From: Owenia fusiformis
Taxonomy: Eukaryota > Annelida > Polychaeta > Sabellida > Oweniidae
Reading direction: 5' to 3'
DNA length: 64,000 bases
Assembly (NCBI GenBank): GCA_903813345.2
Contig: CAIIXF020000010.1
Span: 6,131,169 to 6,195,168 of the forward strand
The notes under the pieces are model-generated. The model ran no database searches, was not told the origin of the DNA, and worked only from the letters and a program-made list of their open reading frames with translations. Shown piece by piece: positions 22,923-34,839 of this stretch (positions within the stretch are counted from its first letter, which is position 1; each line of letters opens with the position of its first letter). The translations under genes and the position numbers were made by a program.

Positions 22923-24024
22923 CAGGGTGGGCCAAAAAAAACCAATACCCAACTTCAAATCAGGATAAAAATAGTTACATTCAATATGGTACATAGACTC
23001 TCATATCATTTTAAAGGTTATACAATTTAAAACAATTTGGTATATAACAATATGTCATGAAATCAATAGTAAAGTTGTATTATACTTATTTGGGGGACCG
23101 GGTTGCTATTTGGGGTCTCTAGATTTTAGGGAGAAAATAGTAAATCTGCGGGATTTTGTTAATTTTTTTATTTATAGAATATCATTCTTTTGTTAGGTGA
23201 ATACATGCTTGGATATTGATATTTGCATCATTGTGTGACTACATTTATTGTTTATGAATTTCAATGTTGTTTAATAACATTTTACACTTTATTTATTTAA
23301 ACAATTGCTCAATGTACCCCACCCCCTCCCCTCTGCATCAACAATAAGCTTCAAGTGGTAGCGCAATCTATCAATAGCCTTATTGAGAGATTTCTGTTGC
23401 AATTCCTTTCAGCACTTTAGAATTTTGTTTCAGCTCATCAATGCTGTTTATTGGATGCTTTTGTTGTACCATTTCCTCGAGATGGCTCCATGTATGGTAA
23501 TCAAACACATTAGCATCGGGGCTGTTGGGTGGCCAAGCATCGAGATCAATCAAATTGACACCTTGTTTGCAAAGAAATGCCAATGTCTCCTTTGATCTAT
23601 GGTATGAGGCAATGTCTTGTTGGAAAATAAAATCTTCGTCACATATACGTTTAATGTCTAGCCCCCTTTGAGTACTTATTGATAATAAACAACACTAAAA
23701 TTCATAAACAATAAGTTTAGTCACACAATATGCAAATATACAAGCATGTATTCATCTAACAAAATGATATTTTATAAATAAAAAATTAACATTATTCCGC
23801 AGATTTACTTTTTCTCCCTAAAATCTGGATACCTTAAATACTGACCCGGCCTCCCAAATAACCATAATAAAACTTTGATATTGATTTCATGACATAGTGT
23901 TATATACCAAATTGTTCGAAAATGGATTACCTTTAAAATGATATATAAATCAATGTATCATATTGAACATAGCTATTTTTATTCTGATTTAAAGTTGGGT
24001 ATTGGTTTTTTTTGGCCCACCCTG
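22923..24024 (-). mobile_element. Tc1/mariner-type element, DD37D-like
   Basis: A 1,102-bp element between TA dinucleotides with termini CAGGGTGGGCCAAAAAAAAC and the complementary end GGCCCACCCTG. Inverted similarity continues for more than 150 bp, for example ACCAATACCCAACTT and a block with 'atataccaaattgtt'. A second, more internal pair of matching blocks occurs near 23180-23290 and 23690-23780 ('aatacatgcttg' facing 'caagcatgtatt'). The minus strand encodes the C-terminal part of a transposase. The same TIR family recurs at 50645-51717. Confidence 0.9.
23380..23660 (-). pseudogene. Transposase C-terminal remnant, DD37D signature
   Basis: The minus strand shows DEDFIFQQDIASYHRSKETL (second catalytic Asp in FQQD), then LCKQGVNLIDL, WPPNSPDANVFDYHTW (third acidic residue in the position of NPIE/NPxD) and HLEEMV. 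Counting from the Asp of QQD to the Asp of VFD gives 37 intervening residues, the spacing of the DD37D (maT-like) group of Tc1/mariner transposases. The frame is open over about 90 codons. The first Asp and the DNA-binding domain are missing because the element is internally deleted, so no active enzyme is expected here. Confidence 0.85.
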
Positions 24025-24029
24025 TATAA

Positions 24030-25900
24030 GCAGATACGAACATGGCGACCGTGATCTTCATCATTTGAATGCAACTGATTGCGAAATTTTTGTTCCTCAA
24101 ATCACCCAAATAGAATGTCTATTTTAAGAGAAATAAATTTATTTTTATATCTAATGACTCAAAAATCATTTGTTGCATTGATTTTGCGTTATAGATATTA
24201 AATTATAGGAGTTCGTCTGATATCTTATATTAAAAACATGGTGTGAGTGATGAAATTCAATTTCTTCTAATGTTCGGTACGATTGATCTCATCTCTTTGA
24301 CATTCCTCTATTCTAGAAACGACCCGGATCCGGATGAACACGTATCTCAGTCACTACACGGAACGTAAAGCGTAATTATATGTTTCTGTTATCTTAAGCC
24401 CCACTAAGAAAGCACTCTGTTAACACGTTTAATGGAATAGACAAAAAGAATCGTTTACTTTAAGAACAGAACAAATTCTTCAAATCTGGAAAGCTGGTTT
24501 GTTTCCTTATGAGTTCTTAAAGATAGTTGATAGATAGTTGATTAGCTCTTAAGCTTTAGAGTTTGATCAACAATGAGTTGATTAATAAACACAGCACAGC
24601 CCTTCATAGTTGGAATAAAAGCAGATTTGTGCTCATGCGGAGATCACATTAACGTTAAAAAGCTAAAAGAACTTCTCATACCCAACGATTAGAGCAGATG
24701 ATGGTTGTAAGAAGTGCACAGGGTCGTCATTTGGGAAACACGTTTCCATACCGTTGGAGTTAAACAAAAATGAGGAAAATTCAAATCACTATTATGGTTG
24801 AACTAATAAACAATATAGCATTGCGCTGGTGAATCCAGAAGCTAACAAGGGGGGGGGGGCAATTTAAAATCAGAAAAAATTGGTGCCCTTAAATCCCAAA
24901 TTTAAGGTCCACTTTTAATAATTTGGCCTAAAAAGGCACAAATAAGGCCAAACCCAAAAAGGTCCACTAGTTGATGCCAAAAACAATGTTGGGCTCGACG
25001 TTTTTAGGGCGCAATTTTTTCTGGGCCCGCTCAAGGGAGGACCATGCGCCCTCCCCCTGAATCCGCCAATAGCGGCATTGTGATTTAGTTATTCAAGGAA
25101 GTACGCATACTTACAGCATGCACCTTTTATATGGATATGTTCCAAAACAAAATGTGTTCACGATCGAAGTCATGAATAAAATAATTACCACAGGTCTGGT
25201 GTTTAACACAAGGGACAGGGATTGATGTATTTGATTTCTCGGGCCTCATAATACCCACCAGTAACACGTCTCTAAAATACTCATAGGAAGGTTATTGATT
25301 GAGATGTCTTAAGGACGAATGTTTTGTAAATGCCCCAGAGCGTTGGACTTTCTAAGATTTCAAAAACATGGTCCCTGACGTGATTCTGGATCGAGTCATT
25401 TGTGGGTGATTTTGTGTTTCATATAAATGAACGTAAAAATGATTCCCAATCGGGACAGATACAATGTACTACATCTCTGAAACAAACACTGAGATGTTTT
25501 AGAATAAGTAACACTAATACAGAGTACACAATCTATTTCAAGCAGACTGGTTATCCGCTTTCTCGACCATTTTACATATTGTTTATTGTTTGGTTACACC
25601 ACCCCACCATGACACATTGACTTGTCCTCGGTATTTTACAAACATCAAAGTTAATTAGGCCCAGTATGGTAATCGAACTGTAGGAAAGTTCGACATGTAA
25701 TTTTTGTTTTTATCACCATGGCTGAATGGTAATTAATCAAACGTCTTTTTTTTCCCCAGAATTCATTGTAAATCAACTTAAACCAATTGACATCTGCTGA
25801 ATGTGACGTGATAAGATAACCGCTTTGTTTGAAATTCGCATATCACAACAAACACATTTAGCTGAAATTAGATTTACAAACCATTCAACCATTGGGACAA
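24030..25900. other. No gene recognised
   Basis: No supported exon or element was seen. A G-run of 11 lies at 24849-24859. Between about 24860 and 25030 there is loosely self-complementary sequence (CAGAAAAAATTG facing CAATTTTTTCTG). Confidence 0.45.
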
Positions 25901-25905
25901 AAACA

Positions 25906-26205
25906 AGGAGGAGTGTAGCCCCCAGGGGCGCAATTCGATATTTTCCAACAATGAAAATGTCAGTCGTTATTTTTTTCTCATAACTGACTATCAATTCATA
26001 ATCAACAGTCCAAAAGATTTGAACCAGTATCTCGGTCGCTTCTTGTGTGTTCTGGAATTTTTTGTTTAAAAATAAGACCAAAACTGGCAATTTAAATGCT
26101 GAACGGAACAAAATGGCAGCTGTTTGAATTCGAATTTTGTAATCGGGACATCTCCAAATATGGCAGAATATCGAGTTGGAATTCTGGGAGCCAATCCTCC
26201 TTGGG
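25906..26205 (-). mobile_element. GGATTGGCTCCCAG MITE, copy 2
   Basis: The reverse complement of this segment aligns along its length with 50112-50411. The plus-strand right end, GGAGCCAATCCTCC, matches the other copy's terminus. The opposite end is more degraded (GGAGGAGTGTAGCCCCCAGG). The 182-codon minus-strand frame at 25773-26321, the second longest in the window, runs across this MITE and its flanks and is judged accidental. Confidence 0.75.
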
Positions 26206-26209
26206 ATAG

Positions 26210-27090
26210 AAATAGAAATTGACTGTAGGTTCCTCTCACGCTCGTCGTATTTTAACTCAATCTCATCTGTCATAAATGTTAAAGCCGAACACATATATGC
26301 CAATAAAATAACTTTCTTCACAAATATATTCTATTGAAATATAGACACTGCAATCTTTCTTTTGGTCCCACTGAATATTATTGAAAATCAGTAATTTCTA
26401 TTCTGTCAGATCCTACATAATAGAAATTAGAACTTGAACAAATTCCCGAGCGTCGTTACCTTAATACCGTTTGCCACCCATATCTTAATAGATAAGGTTA
26501 TCTACCGATAAGTAATTTATCGTTAGTGATATTGGAACTATTTATGTGAATCGGTAGAGAGAGATTATTGACAACTTTTAGTACAAGAATGCTACGCTAG
26601 TGGTCAAAGACTTTCGGAATACAATCACCGGTTTTTTCCAACTGACGTACAATGGTTGGAGTTAATCACTCTAGTTTTATGGGGGTCATTAATGTCCCCA
26701 TTATGTACAATCTGATACCCTTCACTACTCATTCATACATTGGTACAATTACAATTTTCCAAACAACTTTTCCGCATTTACGACGCGTAGCTTCGGATGT
26801 GATTGATGGCAAACTCGATCATTATAGGCCGAATATCATCAATCCCATTGAAAAGCAATTTGAAATGGTAGGTTCACTGCAAATCAGGTGACAGAAGTAA
26901 TAGCCATTTATATATGATATTTTTATTCCTTCTGCCGCTGAGATGTGTTGAAGAAGTAAAGAGTAAAGAAAATAGACTTCATCTGAGTGACAAACAATTT
27001 TTTAGGTTTCATCAGTAGACTTCTTGTATTGGATTTGGATTTGGTATTATAGTATAGTTCAACGATCACTAACTGTCTCTGTGTGTTTTA
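26210..27090. other. No gene recognised
   Basis: A 79-codon plus frame (26652-26891) ends near a GT dinucleotide (ATCAG/GTGACA), and a possible acceptor (CTTTTAG) lies at 26570-26580. The frame from that acceptor hits a stop before reaching this one, and no domain is recognisable. I therefore leave it uncalled. Confidence 0.4.
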
Positions 27091-27097
27091 CAGGACA

Positions 27098-27563
27098 ATG
27101 GGGACTTTAAGCTTGCACTCTTTTTCAAAACCTAAACGCGAACGGAAAGTACATGAATCAATAATAAGAATGTATCGAGTGCGCATTTTTGGATGTATGC
27201 CATTTAGTCTATTTCAGAATCCCGGGAAACTTGAAATCTCATTTGGTGTCAACGGGAATCATTATTTTCGTGTCTATCGAGTGCTATGCAGATAATTTTG
27301 ATTTCGATGCACAGTAGATTTTTTTCTAAAGAATATGATGTATGTCATTTATGTTTTCCAAATATCTTACGAAACGAGCTCGTTTAAAATATATTAGAAA
27401 ACCAGCTATAGTTCTACCGATGGTATATTGTTACATGTTGGTGAAGTTTAAACAAACATTAGCGCTGAACAGGTAGACGGCTACGTCTTTGTATATGGGC
27501 AACTTATACGTATACGTTGTCGTTTCGATTTTTTAATATGCCATGCTTAGACTCTCCAGTATC
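27098..27563. repeat. GACTTTAAGCTTGC-type dispersed repeat, copy 1
   Basis: The left end GGGGACTTTAAGCTTGCA is followed by AAAACCTAAACGCGAACGGA. Near the right end are TTTGTATATGGGCAACTTAT, GTCGTTTCGATTTT and a terminus 'gcttagactctcc' that is roughly inverted to the left one. Copies at 54862-54991 and 55146-55352 share the same order of blocks with less internal sequence. Confidence 0.65.
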
Positions 27564-27569
27564 TTAACC

Positions 27570-29770
27570 AACCTCCCTTTCTCATTTCATTTCTTTACTT
27601 GGGAAGAGCGGTTGTCATTAGAAGTATAGTACGTTTACAATTATGATCAGAACAGACTTTCTAACTTTAAAAAAATGTTTTACATTATACTAATGCGCTT
27701 GCGTTGAAGACGTCGATAAAAATCAAACTTTGACTTGCTATAACAGAGGTCCAATTGAGAATAACCATTCCAACAGTTCTAAGAAAGCTTCATCTAGCTA
27801 ATTACTAGACCCGTGCACGGTGGTGAAAAGGCATCATGATAAACCATGACATCTCAAATCTTCTCAGCCCTGAGATGTTTCAGGTGAAACAGAAAGATGC
27901 TATGAATATCAGAATGGTGAATAGGGGTTTCCAAATTAATAGAGGGGAGTGTAGTTATGATACACGTTTATACGCAGCTACAATCAGGAATTGAAGCTTT
28001 ATTATGGGCGCCATTAATGGGATGAGAACGTAATCCATCTCTAGAAAGACAACGAATAAGTAGTTTGAGATGGGACAGATCTAGCTCAAGGATATAACGG
28101 GAAGATTTAGCTATCATTATTATTATTTACTCGCATCACAAAAAGGAAGCATTGTGCCCAGAGTGATATTGTATACATCTTCTGATTATATTTAATATGT
28201 TTCTTAGGAGTTTAAATAAGCCCGTAACAAATGTACTTTTGTTGTGTTAATTACTAATTGGCATTTGATTAACATCCGCAAAGCAATCATTAATTTATCA
28301 GGTTCCATCGAAAGAACCTGTTGAATTATTTAATTTTCGAGTATAACATAATACATACTTAATAAAGTTTATGACATAACATGATATACTAAGCTTGGAG
28401 GAAAGTGGAATGTCTTCGACTATTGGTGATTTTGAAGTCATGTCTGCACCGCACAGTTCAAAATCAACTACTGTAGTAATTTGACAGCACCTTTTAATTT
28501 GCCGCATTGACATTTTATAGTTTTTCAGAACATATGTATTCTCTCAAAATCAGGAAATAGGGTGATAATCTGTTACATTGTGTAAGGAATTTCAGTCACA
28601 AAAAATAACGAGTGACAACTTTAACTTCTTCGAAGTGTAGTAATATAATGCGTACACGAGTGTGTGTTGGAATGTTCAGATCCTGATTTCTTATTTTGGG
28701 ATTATTGATTGCTCGGATGTAAAAACTCCCAAGCGGGGGTTCCGATAAATAGTTCCTCTTATATTTTAGTTACATTCGAAAGTTATAATATTTTGAATAA
28801 GTCTTTTATCATTAAAATGTAAATTGTCAGTGGCCTTCATAGAACATCTTTTATTTCAAGTTTCATAGGACGCACATGAGAGAACTTAATCCTTCGCTTG
28901 ATTTGTTGAATAAATAAATGAAACATAAAATCCAACACTCCCGAAGCGTTTCATCAACAAGATAAATATGAAGAAAATAAGAAATTGATACATTGACTAG
29001 CAAGCTAATTTATCTAATGAAATCTTACTCACCTTACAACTACATGGCTCATCTTGTCGTTGATTTAAAATACAATCGTATATTTCACCTCTTATTCATC
29101 ACTTTTGTCTTACTTGCGATCGCCTTCATTATTAACTTTATCGGAAAAACGATCCGCTGTACTTTGCCAATGCTAGATACTACTGAGTAGTGAAGATATA
29201 GAAAAGCGTCCCTATTCAGAAATCCTTTCTACAAATTGCTTCAAACTCTTCGCAATTTACCGCATCTCTGATTTCTAAGGCTTACAACGTCACGGCCTTG
29301 AATTCAACAAGTTCTATTTGTCTTTGCAGATGGAATGGTAAGATGCCATATTGATGATATATTTATTTAAATCAGTTGAATCAAGGAAAATCAGATCCAG
29401 TCGCTAGATTGATTGGAATCGGTGGTTTTAAGGCATGACGTTTCAAATACAAATGCGAGGGCAATACACTCCTCTCCCTGGTAACAAACCAAATTTTTTC
29501 AAGATAGTACATTGATTGGTTCCTTCAGAAACAAAAACTTATCAGTGAAATAACTTAGCATATACAACTTTGTAGGATTTTTCCAGTTCGCCTAAGGTTT
29601 TACAGAATTCAAAATTTAATAGTTTTCAGCATATTCAGCAGCTGTTTAAAATAATTCCAAACCTATTGTTATAAAAGAATGTTGCAATGTATTAAATAAT
29701 TCTGCCAGTGTAGCATTTGCATATCATTAACAAATCGTTTAATCAAGATGTATTCCCAGTTATTTTCATT
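27570..29770. other. No gene recognised
   Basis: AT-rich DNA without supported features. The segment 'catgacatctcaaatcttct..agccctgagat' (27845-27878) recurs at about 41340-41372, which suggests another dispersed repeat of unknown extent. Confidence 0.45.
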
Positions 29771-29780
29771 ATATATTCAT

Positions 29781-29942
29781 TAGCCTTGCCCCAAGTCGGT
29801 ATTTTTTACTTTATCTGATCTTGAATTATTAAAATCACCGACATAAACAAACTGTCGGTAAAGCACGTGGCTTTCTCTTTGGTACAAGGCGGTCATATTA
29901 GAAATCAAGATAAGTAAAAGAGACCGACTTGGGGCAAGGCTA
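29781..29942. mobile_element. GCCTTGCCCCAAGTCGG MITE
   Basis: A ~162-bp element. TAGCCTTGCCCCAAGTCGGT at the left faces its complement ACCGACTTGGGGCAAGGCTA at the right. Inverted similarity extends inward to TTTTACTT(T)ATCTTGA. Flanking TTA (left) and TA (right) could be target-derived. It has no coding capacity. Confidence 0.88.
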
Positions 29943-30570
29943 CCTATTCATCTGAAAGATAGAACTGATTCATAACTTTGAACAAATCTCACTCCTTTCC
30001 TTTTTTCGAAGGCAATTGAAAAATGTACAAGTATACCTGAGTTTTTGACTTATAACTCGAGAAACAAAACGCTCGCCAATATGGATTTGAGAAAAACCAT
30101 TCTTAAACATGTATATGGTAATTCAAGAACTCATTGAAACTGTATGCTAAACACTTTTCTACTCTCGCCTTTTGGGAGCCCTTCTGTTGATATACTACTC
30201 TAAAATTGCATTTTTCTCAACGTTCAACAATATCATTCAATCTGGTAGAATCTTAACTTCGAAATAGAATTTAGAATTGCATTTTATCAACTATAACTCT
30301 TCTCGAAACAATCTCTGGTGTCTTAAACACATATAATTTGGGTAGAATCGTAGAGGAGGATCGAGAATTGGATAAACTAAACTAGACATAAATGTTTCAT
30401 AATTATTGAATACAATGAGCATTGATATATCAAATGAGTTTTGCATCTTGTAGATATTTATTTTTATTTTCATTGGATCATATATGCCCCTTGGAGTGTC
30501 CTCTACTTGAGATCGATTGTATCTGTATTCCTGTAATACATTCTACAATATATATAGAATAGCAAAAATA

Positions 30571-30774
30571 TAATATACTCTCAAGAAAACTTAGATTTCT
30601 GAACTTATGAATGGGAGCGTATATACTAAATCGGTTGAAATCACCCTATGTAGAGAGCTCTTATAAAATTACATTGTCGTGATGCAAGACTCGACATTAA
30701 GCAGATTTAGCTTTCGTACATACACTCTCATTCATATGTTCAGAAATCTAAGTTTTCTTTGGAGAGTATATTAA
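30571..30774. mobile_element. AATATACTCTC MITE
   Basis: A ~204-bp element with arms of about 65 nt. TAATATACTCTCAAGAAAAC at the left and GTTTTCTTTGGAGAGTATAT at the right are complementary. The arms continue through TTAGATTTCTGAAC and ATGAATG.GAG.GTAT. It has no coding capacity. Confidence 0.88.
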
Positions 30775-30779
30775 GATTT

Positions 30780-32460
30780 TGTTACCCATGTTTCAAATCA
30801 TTTTCACTGCCTAATAAATGGTGAATGACAGTCACATTTATATCTATAAGTATGAGAATTGCATACCGTTTTAAGGTAACTCTTTGAAAGGTGATAACTA
30901 TGATTGAACATACAACATTACGATGTAAATACAACAACCGCAACAAAGAATTGCTGTATAGGTCAAAATGTTTCTAGTTTCCTGGTTTATGTCGAGTCTC
31001 GCCTCATAAAAATGTAATTTTATGCAATCTGTCTTCATATGGTTTTAAGGCAGGTCGTCCAATTGACACTAGTCTTATTTTAAAACGGATGTATTCCAGA
31101 AAAATGCCAGTCTCCAGATTTTCCGACTTTACGCAACGTGAATTGTCTTATCAATCAAATTGATGGCTAGAAAAATATCTTATCTGACAGAGCAATATCC
31201 AGTGGCTCGTCAATACCTGCAAATTTCGGGTAGACAGGTCCTGTTCACACATGTGGCCTAATGAAATAATTGCAACCTCCGTAACTGAATAGGCTTGCTA
31301 ACTACACTTAATTCCCAGTGCGAACACTCGGCAAGAGGTAGTTGATTAGACTTACAAACATGAGGAAAATATTACTCAACATTTATTTCGGGTCTATTGT
31401 CTTGTATGAACTATATTTGACCCATTTTCATGTGGTCGATTTTTATATGGTGGGCCAAAATTCTTCATTTTTTGTGGCTTTTTTTAATAATGCATAGAAG
31501 TTAGAATTTTTATTTCTTTCGCTGGGATACTGCATCCAATCGGTTCTTAAATCCGATGTGCAGACGGTACTCACCAAACATATCTTTCGTGTTAGTTGAC
31601 AGACACTATTCTCCAAACTATCTTATGAGTCATCTGGTACTCTTACTACATAGTACTTTTAACCAGAAGTCCACTAGTTCATTCATAAAAGTCATCCAGT
31701 CTCATTTGGCTGTATCAGTTCAAGGGAATCTCCATCATTTATCTGAGCTGAAGTTCATCTGAAGCAGATGCGAAGAAATGATCACAATCAACATCTTAAT
31801 GACGGGTCTAATCTTCAATAATGTCGTAAATTATATAATTGCCAAAATACATATTCTTATTCTACATGTATTTCACTAAGCTTCACTTGATGATACACTA
31901 TGATGTCAGCTGTTCTATCCCTTTTAAGATGAATATGAAGGTTGAAAGTGGAGGACTCCAAACTTAGGTCTTACGAACGTTTATTTTTAACGTTGGGGAT
32001 CTAAAGCTAGCAACAGTTAGACATGTATAGTCTTTCCTTGATACACATTGCTTGAAATCTGTGATTTTTTATATAATTAGAATAATATATTAATAATTTA
32101 GTAATATTTAATTAATATAGTCACTACATGTTCTTGTAATATACGTAATCATGATAAATAAAATTTCAATTGCAGTTTTGAGGGAGATTAATTGGTAATG
32201 TCAATAACTTTCGTTTTTGAACAACATTGAATTGATGACATGGTCCCTTATTCATCGATAACTAAACTGCTTGTTATTTTTGTAAATGTCAGTAGAAACA
32301 AATGTGTGTCTTGTTAATGTGAAAAGAATTTTGTCAGAGTGATCTCATATCGGATCTCCAAACACTAAATTACATAGAAATTGGTGATTTAAAAATATGT
32401 ACATCATATTTGACATGCTGGGAATTTCTTATTTCTTATAAAGTCAAGAGAGACTAGCTA
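30780..32460. other. No gene recognised
   Basis: No supported exon. Around 32060-32120 the sequence is almost pure A/T (ATAATATATTAATAATTTAG...), prone to pairing with itself. Confidence 0.45.
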
Positions 32461-32461
32461 T

Positions 32462-32530
32462 TACACGGCAACTCCGCTGAGTAGCAGATGCTTACGAACA
32501 CAGATGCTTACGAACAAAAAAAAATCGTTT
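32462..32530 (-). repeat. Fragment of the CCCAACGAAC repeat terminus
   Basis: On the minus strand, TTTTGTTCGTAAGCATCTG is followed by GCTACTCAGCGGAGTTGCCG, matching the end of the 19081-20655 repeat (TTTGTTCGTTGGGATTTGCT, then CTCCGCGGAGTTGCC). A short CAGATGCTTACGAACA stretch is duplicated inside it. Confidence 0.65.
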
Positions 32531-32730
32531 CACAAATCAGTGTAGGTAATCTATTTCGAATGGCTCAATCTTATGATTACTTGTATTTTACATCATGTTG
32601 GAAATAATACACTTATACAAAAATAGTATATTTAGTGGTGTAACTCTTTTATACCTTTAATTATCTCTTGACTCTAACACAGGCAACCTATTTACACACT
32701 TTCTTTTTTATTAGGGAACCTGTAGACCTG

Positions 32731-32830
32731 TCGAGTTGGCCAAGATAGCTTGAGCGCCGGTACGTTCAGGCTAGGTAATTGGGCGCCGTAACCACGAGGT
32801 TGCGAGTTCGAGACGCGTGTGCTCCTTGTG
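32731..32830 (+). mobile_element. tRNA-derived SINE head, copy 1
   Basis: TTGGCCAAGATAGCTTGAG resembles a Ser/Leu-type tRNA A box (TGGCCGAGNGG-like). About 50 bp downstream, GAGGTTGCGAGTTCGAGAC resembles a B box (GGTTCGANNC). These are the two halves of a type 2 RNA polymerase III promoter. It is not a tRNA gene, because acceptor pairing and a clean anticodon arm are missing and the same sequence recurs at 33050. The non-tRNA body probably continues to about 33040. Confidence 0.75.
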
Positions 32831-33049
32831 TTCATTCATTTATGACCACTGTCTGAGCTTTCAGTTGCAGAGGTATTAACCCGCTCTGGGTTCTAAAGGA
32901 CAGTTGAGCAACGTGTGTATGTGTAGGGAATATCTAAGCACGAGTGCCAAAGGGAAAAGGAGTAGGGTGCTTCCTTTGGTGTATCTGAGCGTTAACATCA
33001 GCTGCTTCTAGTCAGATCGACTAACAAAACAACCTTTTTTGGGGGTTGT

Positions 33050-33315
33050 AAAGTTGGCCGAGAGGGCTTGAGTGCCGGCGCGTTCAGGCTATGCGATTGG
33101 GCGCCGTAACCACAAGGTTGCGAGTTCGAGACGCGTGTGCTCCTTGTGTTTATTCACTTTTTCCGTGTAAATACGGTCAACAACTCTTTCTAAAAACGTC
33201 CCTTGTAGGATTGAAGAACGACAGTTCCGTTCGTAGTACGTCCAGCTCGCATTGAGTCCGTCCAGCTCGATTTTGGGACCACCAGAAAAAAGTAAAATAA
33301 AAAAAAAAGAAATTG
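33050..33315 (+). mobile_element. tRNA-derived SINE, copy 2
   Basis: AAGTTGGCCGAGAGGGCTTG (A box region) and CAAGGTTGCGAGTTCGAGAC (B box) repeat the copy at 32731 with about 90% identity by eye over 100 bp, including GCCGGCGCGTTCAGGCTA and GGGCGCCGTAACCAC. The body leads to an A-rich stretch (33285-33310), consistent with a retroposed tail. The two heads lie in the same direction, about 318 bp apart. A short minus-strand frame here is incidental. Confidence 0.75.
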
Positions 33316-33709
33316 TGTAAACAGGCGTGTAGTTCACACACCAGTCAGGTCGTTCTTCTTTGTTGTTTGTGGTATTTTAGGGGGCTCTAGTTAGATGTAA
33401 CATTGTGTTCATGTAGCCGGGTGAAAATACAATCATTAAAACAGCAAGCCCCCGTTGTATCACAGTTTCGTAAGTGTGAGGAGGAATACGTTTGATTCTC
33501 ACAATCTTGAATGAACTGATTTATCATTCCCAATTCGAAATTATGCTCATTCATAAGAAATCATTCAAGTGAATTGTGCAATAGATAATTCATAGGGATG
33601 GACTGTGATCATTGTCTGCAAACTGAAGCTTATGAGTTAAAATAGATTTAGTGTTTTTTAGTGTTTTTATGAAAAATAACATGCTCCGTCACAGCGCACA
33701 AATCTCGAT

Positions 33710-34375
33710 ACCAGCCTCTGTATATGCCATATTCAACAACTTTCTTATTAGATGTTTTCACGTTGATGAGCTTCATTTTGAACATCGTAAAAATCGATAA
33801 CTTGTTAGCTATTCTGTGTAAGATTTTAAATAATGACCTTAAACAGGTTTAAATCTTGTTATTACAACTATCCTCAGCAGAGAACATGTATGTCTGGAAT
33901 TCGCTCATTAGGAAAGTAAAATCTAAAAATGTATTTGCAAAATCACGTAAAATGTTACTAATAAACATAGCTATGCAGTAATAATTCCTATAAAATTGAT
34001 TATTTAATTATAACAAGCAAGTAGATTAAATACAAATGATGGATGAGCATTCTAATTAATGAGACGAATCAAAAAGTCAAACATTGTTTTCTTTTTTATA
34101 ATTTTCTCCGCTGGAAAAAGAAGCCCAGAGCAGACAGAGTCGATGATCATTATCACCATATGCTTCATCACCTGAGCAAATATTATTTACAATTTGCATT
34201 ATAAAGCAGGAGAATAATTGTATTCTGTAGCGAACTTCAGGAGAATAACAATTCTTGGACGTCATTGGAATAATTTTTCTAATGAGATCTTATACAAACT
34301 CATGATTATATACACCTAGGTTTATTAGAATTGACATCCTTGTAATGACATGTAATCATCAAGAACAATGAACTG
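33710..34375 (+). repeat. Segmental duplication, unit 1
   Basis: Matches 34840-35567. Shared blocks include TTTTGAACATCGTAAAAATC, GATAACTTGT, ATTACAACTATCCT.AGCAG, GTCTGGAATTCGCTCATTAG and, further on, GACGTCATTGGAATAATTT, TTTATTAGAAT and 'acatgtaatca'. Period is about 1.1 kb. Confidence 0.85.
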
Positions 34376-34839
34376 CCTAGGACGTTTGCGTTTATGGCAT
34401 TTTTGTCCTTCTCTCGAACAATGCACGCGACGATTCTAGTATCTCGTAAACTTATATTAACCCAGCATTATGCCTTATGTGGATATCCCATAATTAAATC
34501 AATGTTAGTAGAAGAACAGCATTGTTATTCATAAAATGGAGTATCTACACAGGGTTAATTTGTTTAAATCGAAAAATCGTGAATGGCTACAACTACAACT
34601 AGTTTTTATTGAGAGTGATATTATTGGCATTAACCAGATTGGTGCAAAACTCACCCTTTTCATCTGTTGACTGTTACAAGAGTATTTATAACAATTCGAT
34701 GGAAATACTTGACATTGCGATTCATAGTTTTTTTTCTGGAGACGTCATTTTATGATTTACGACTGGAACAAATATTATCATCGTGTCCCAAACAAACAAA
34801 AAAAATCGGTAAATAAAAACCGGAGTCCCTCGTCCGCCA

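Noticed and set aside
25773-26321. 182-codon minus-strand open frame with a signal-peptide-like start
   Set aside because: About 300 bp of it is a degraded copy of the MITE at 50101-50422, including its terminal repeat. No domain is recognisable, so the frame is most likely accidental.
26570-26891. Candidate internal exon with acceptor CTTTTAG and donor-like ATCAG/GTGACA
   Set aside because: The frame open from the acceptor stops before the 79-codon frame begins in another phase, and neither shows a known motif.
32731-33150. Two possible tRNA genes with A and B boxes
   Set aside because: The acceptor stems do not pair, the anticodon arm is unclear and the sequence is repeated with a retroposon-like body, so SINE heads are a better explanation.
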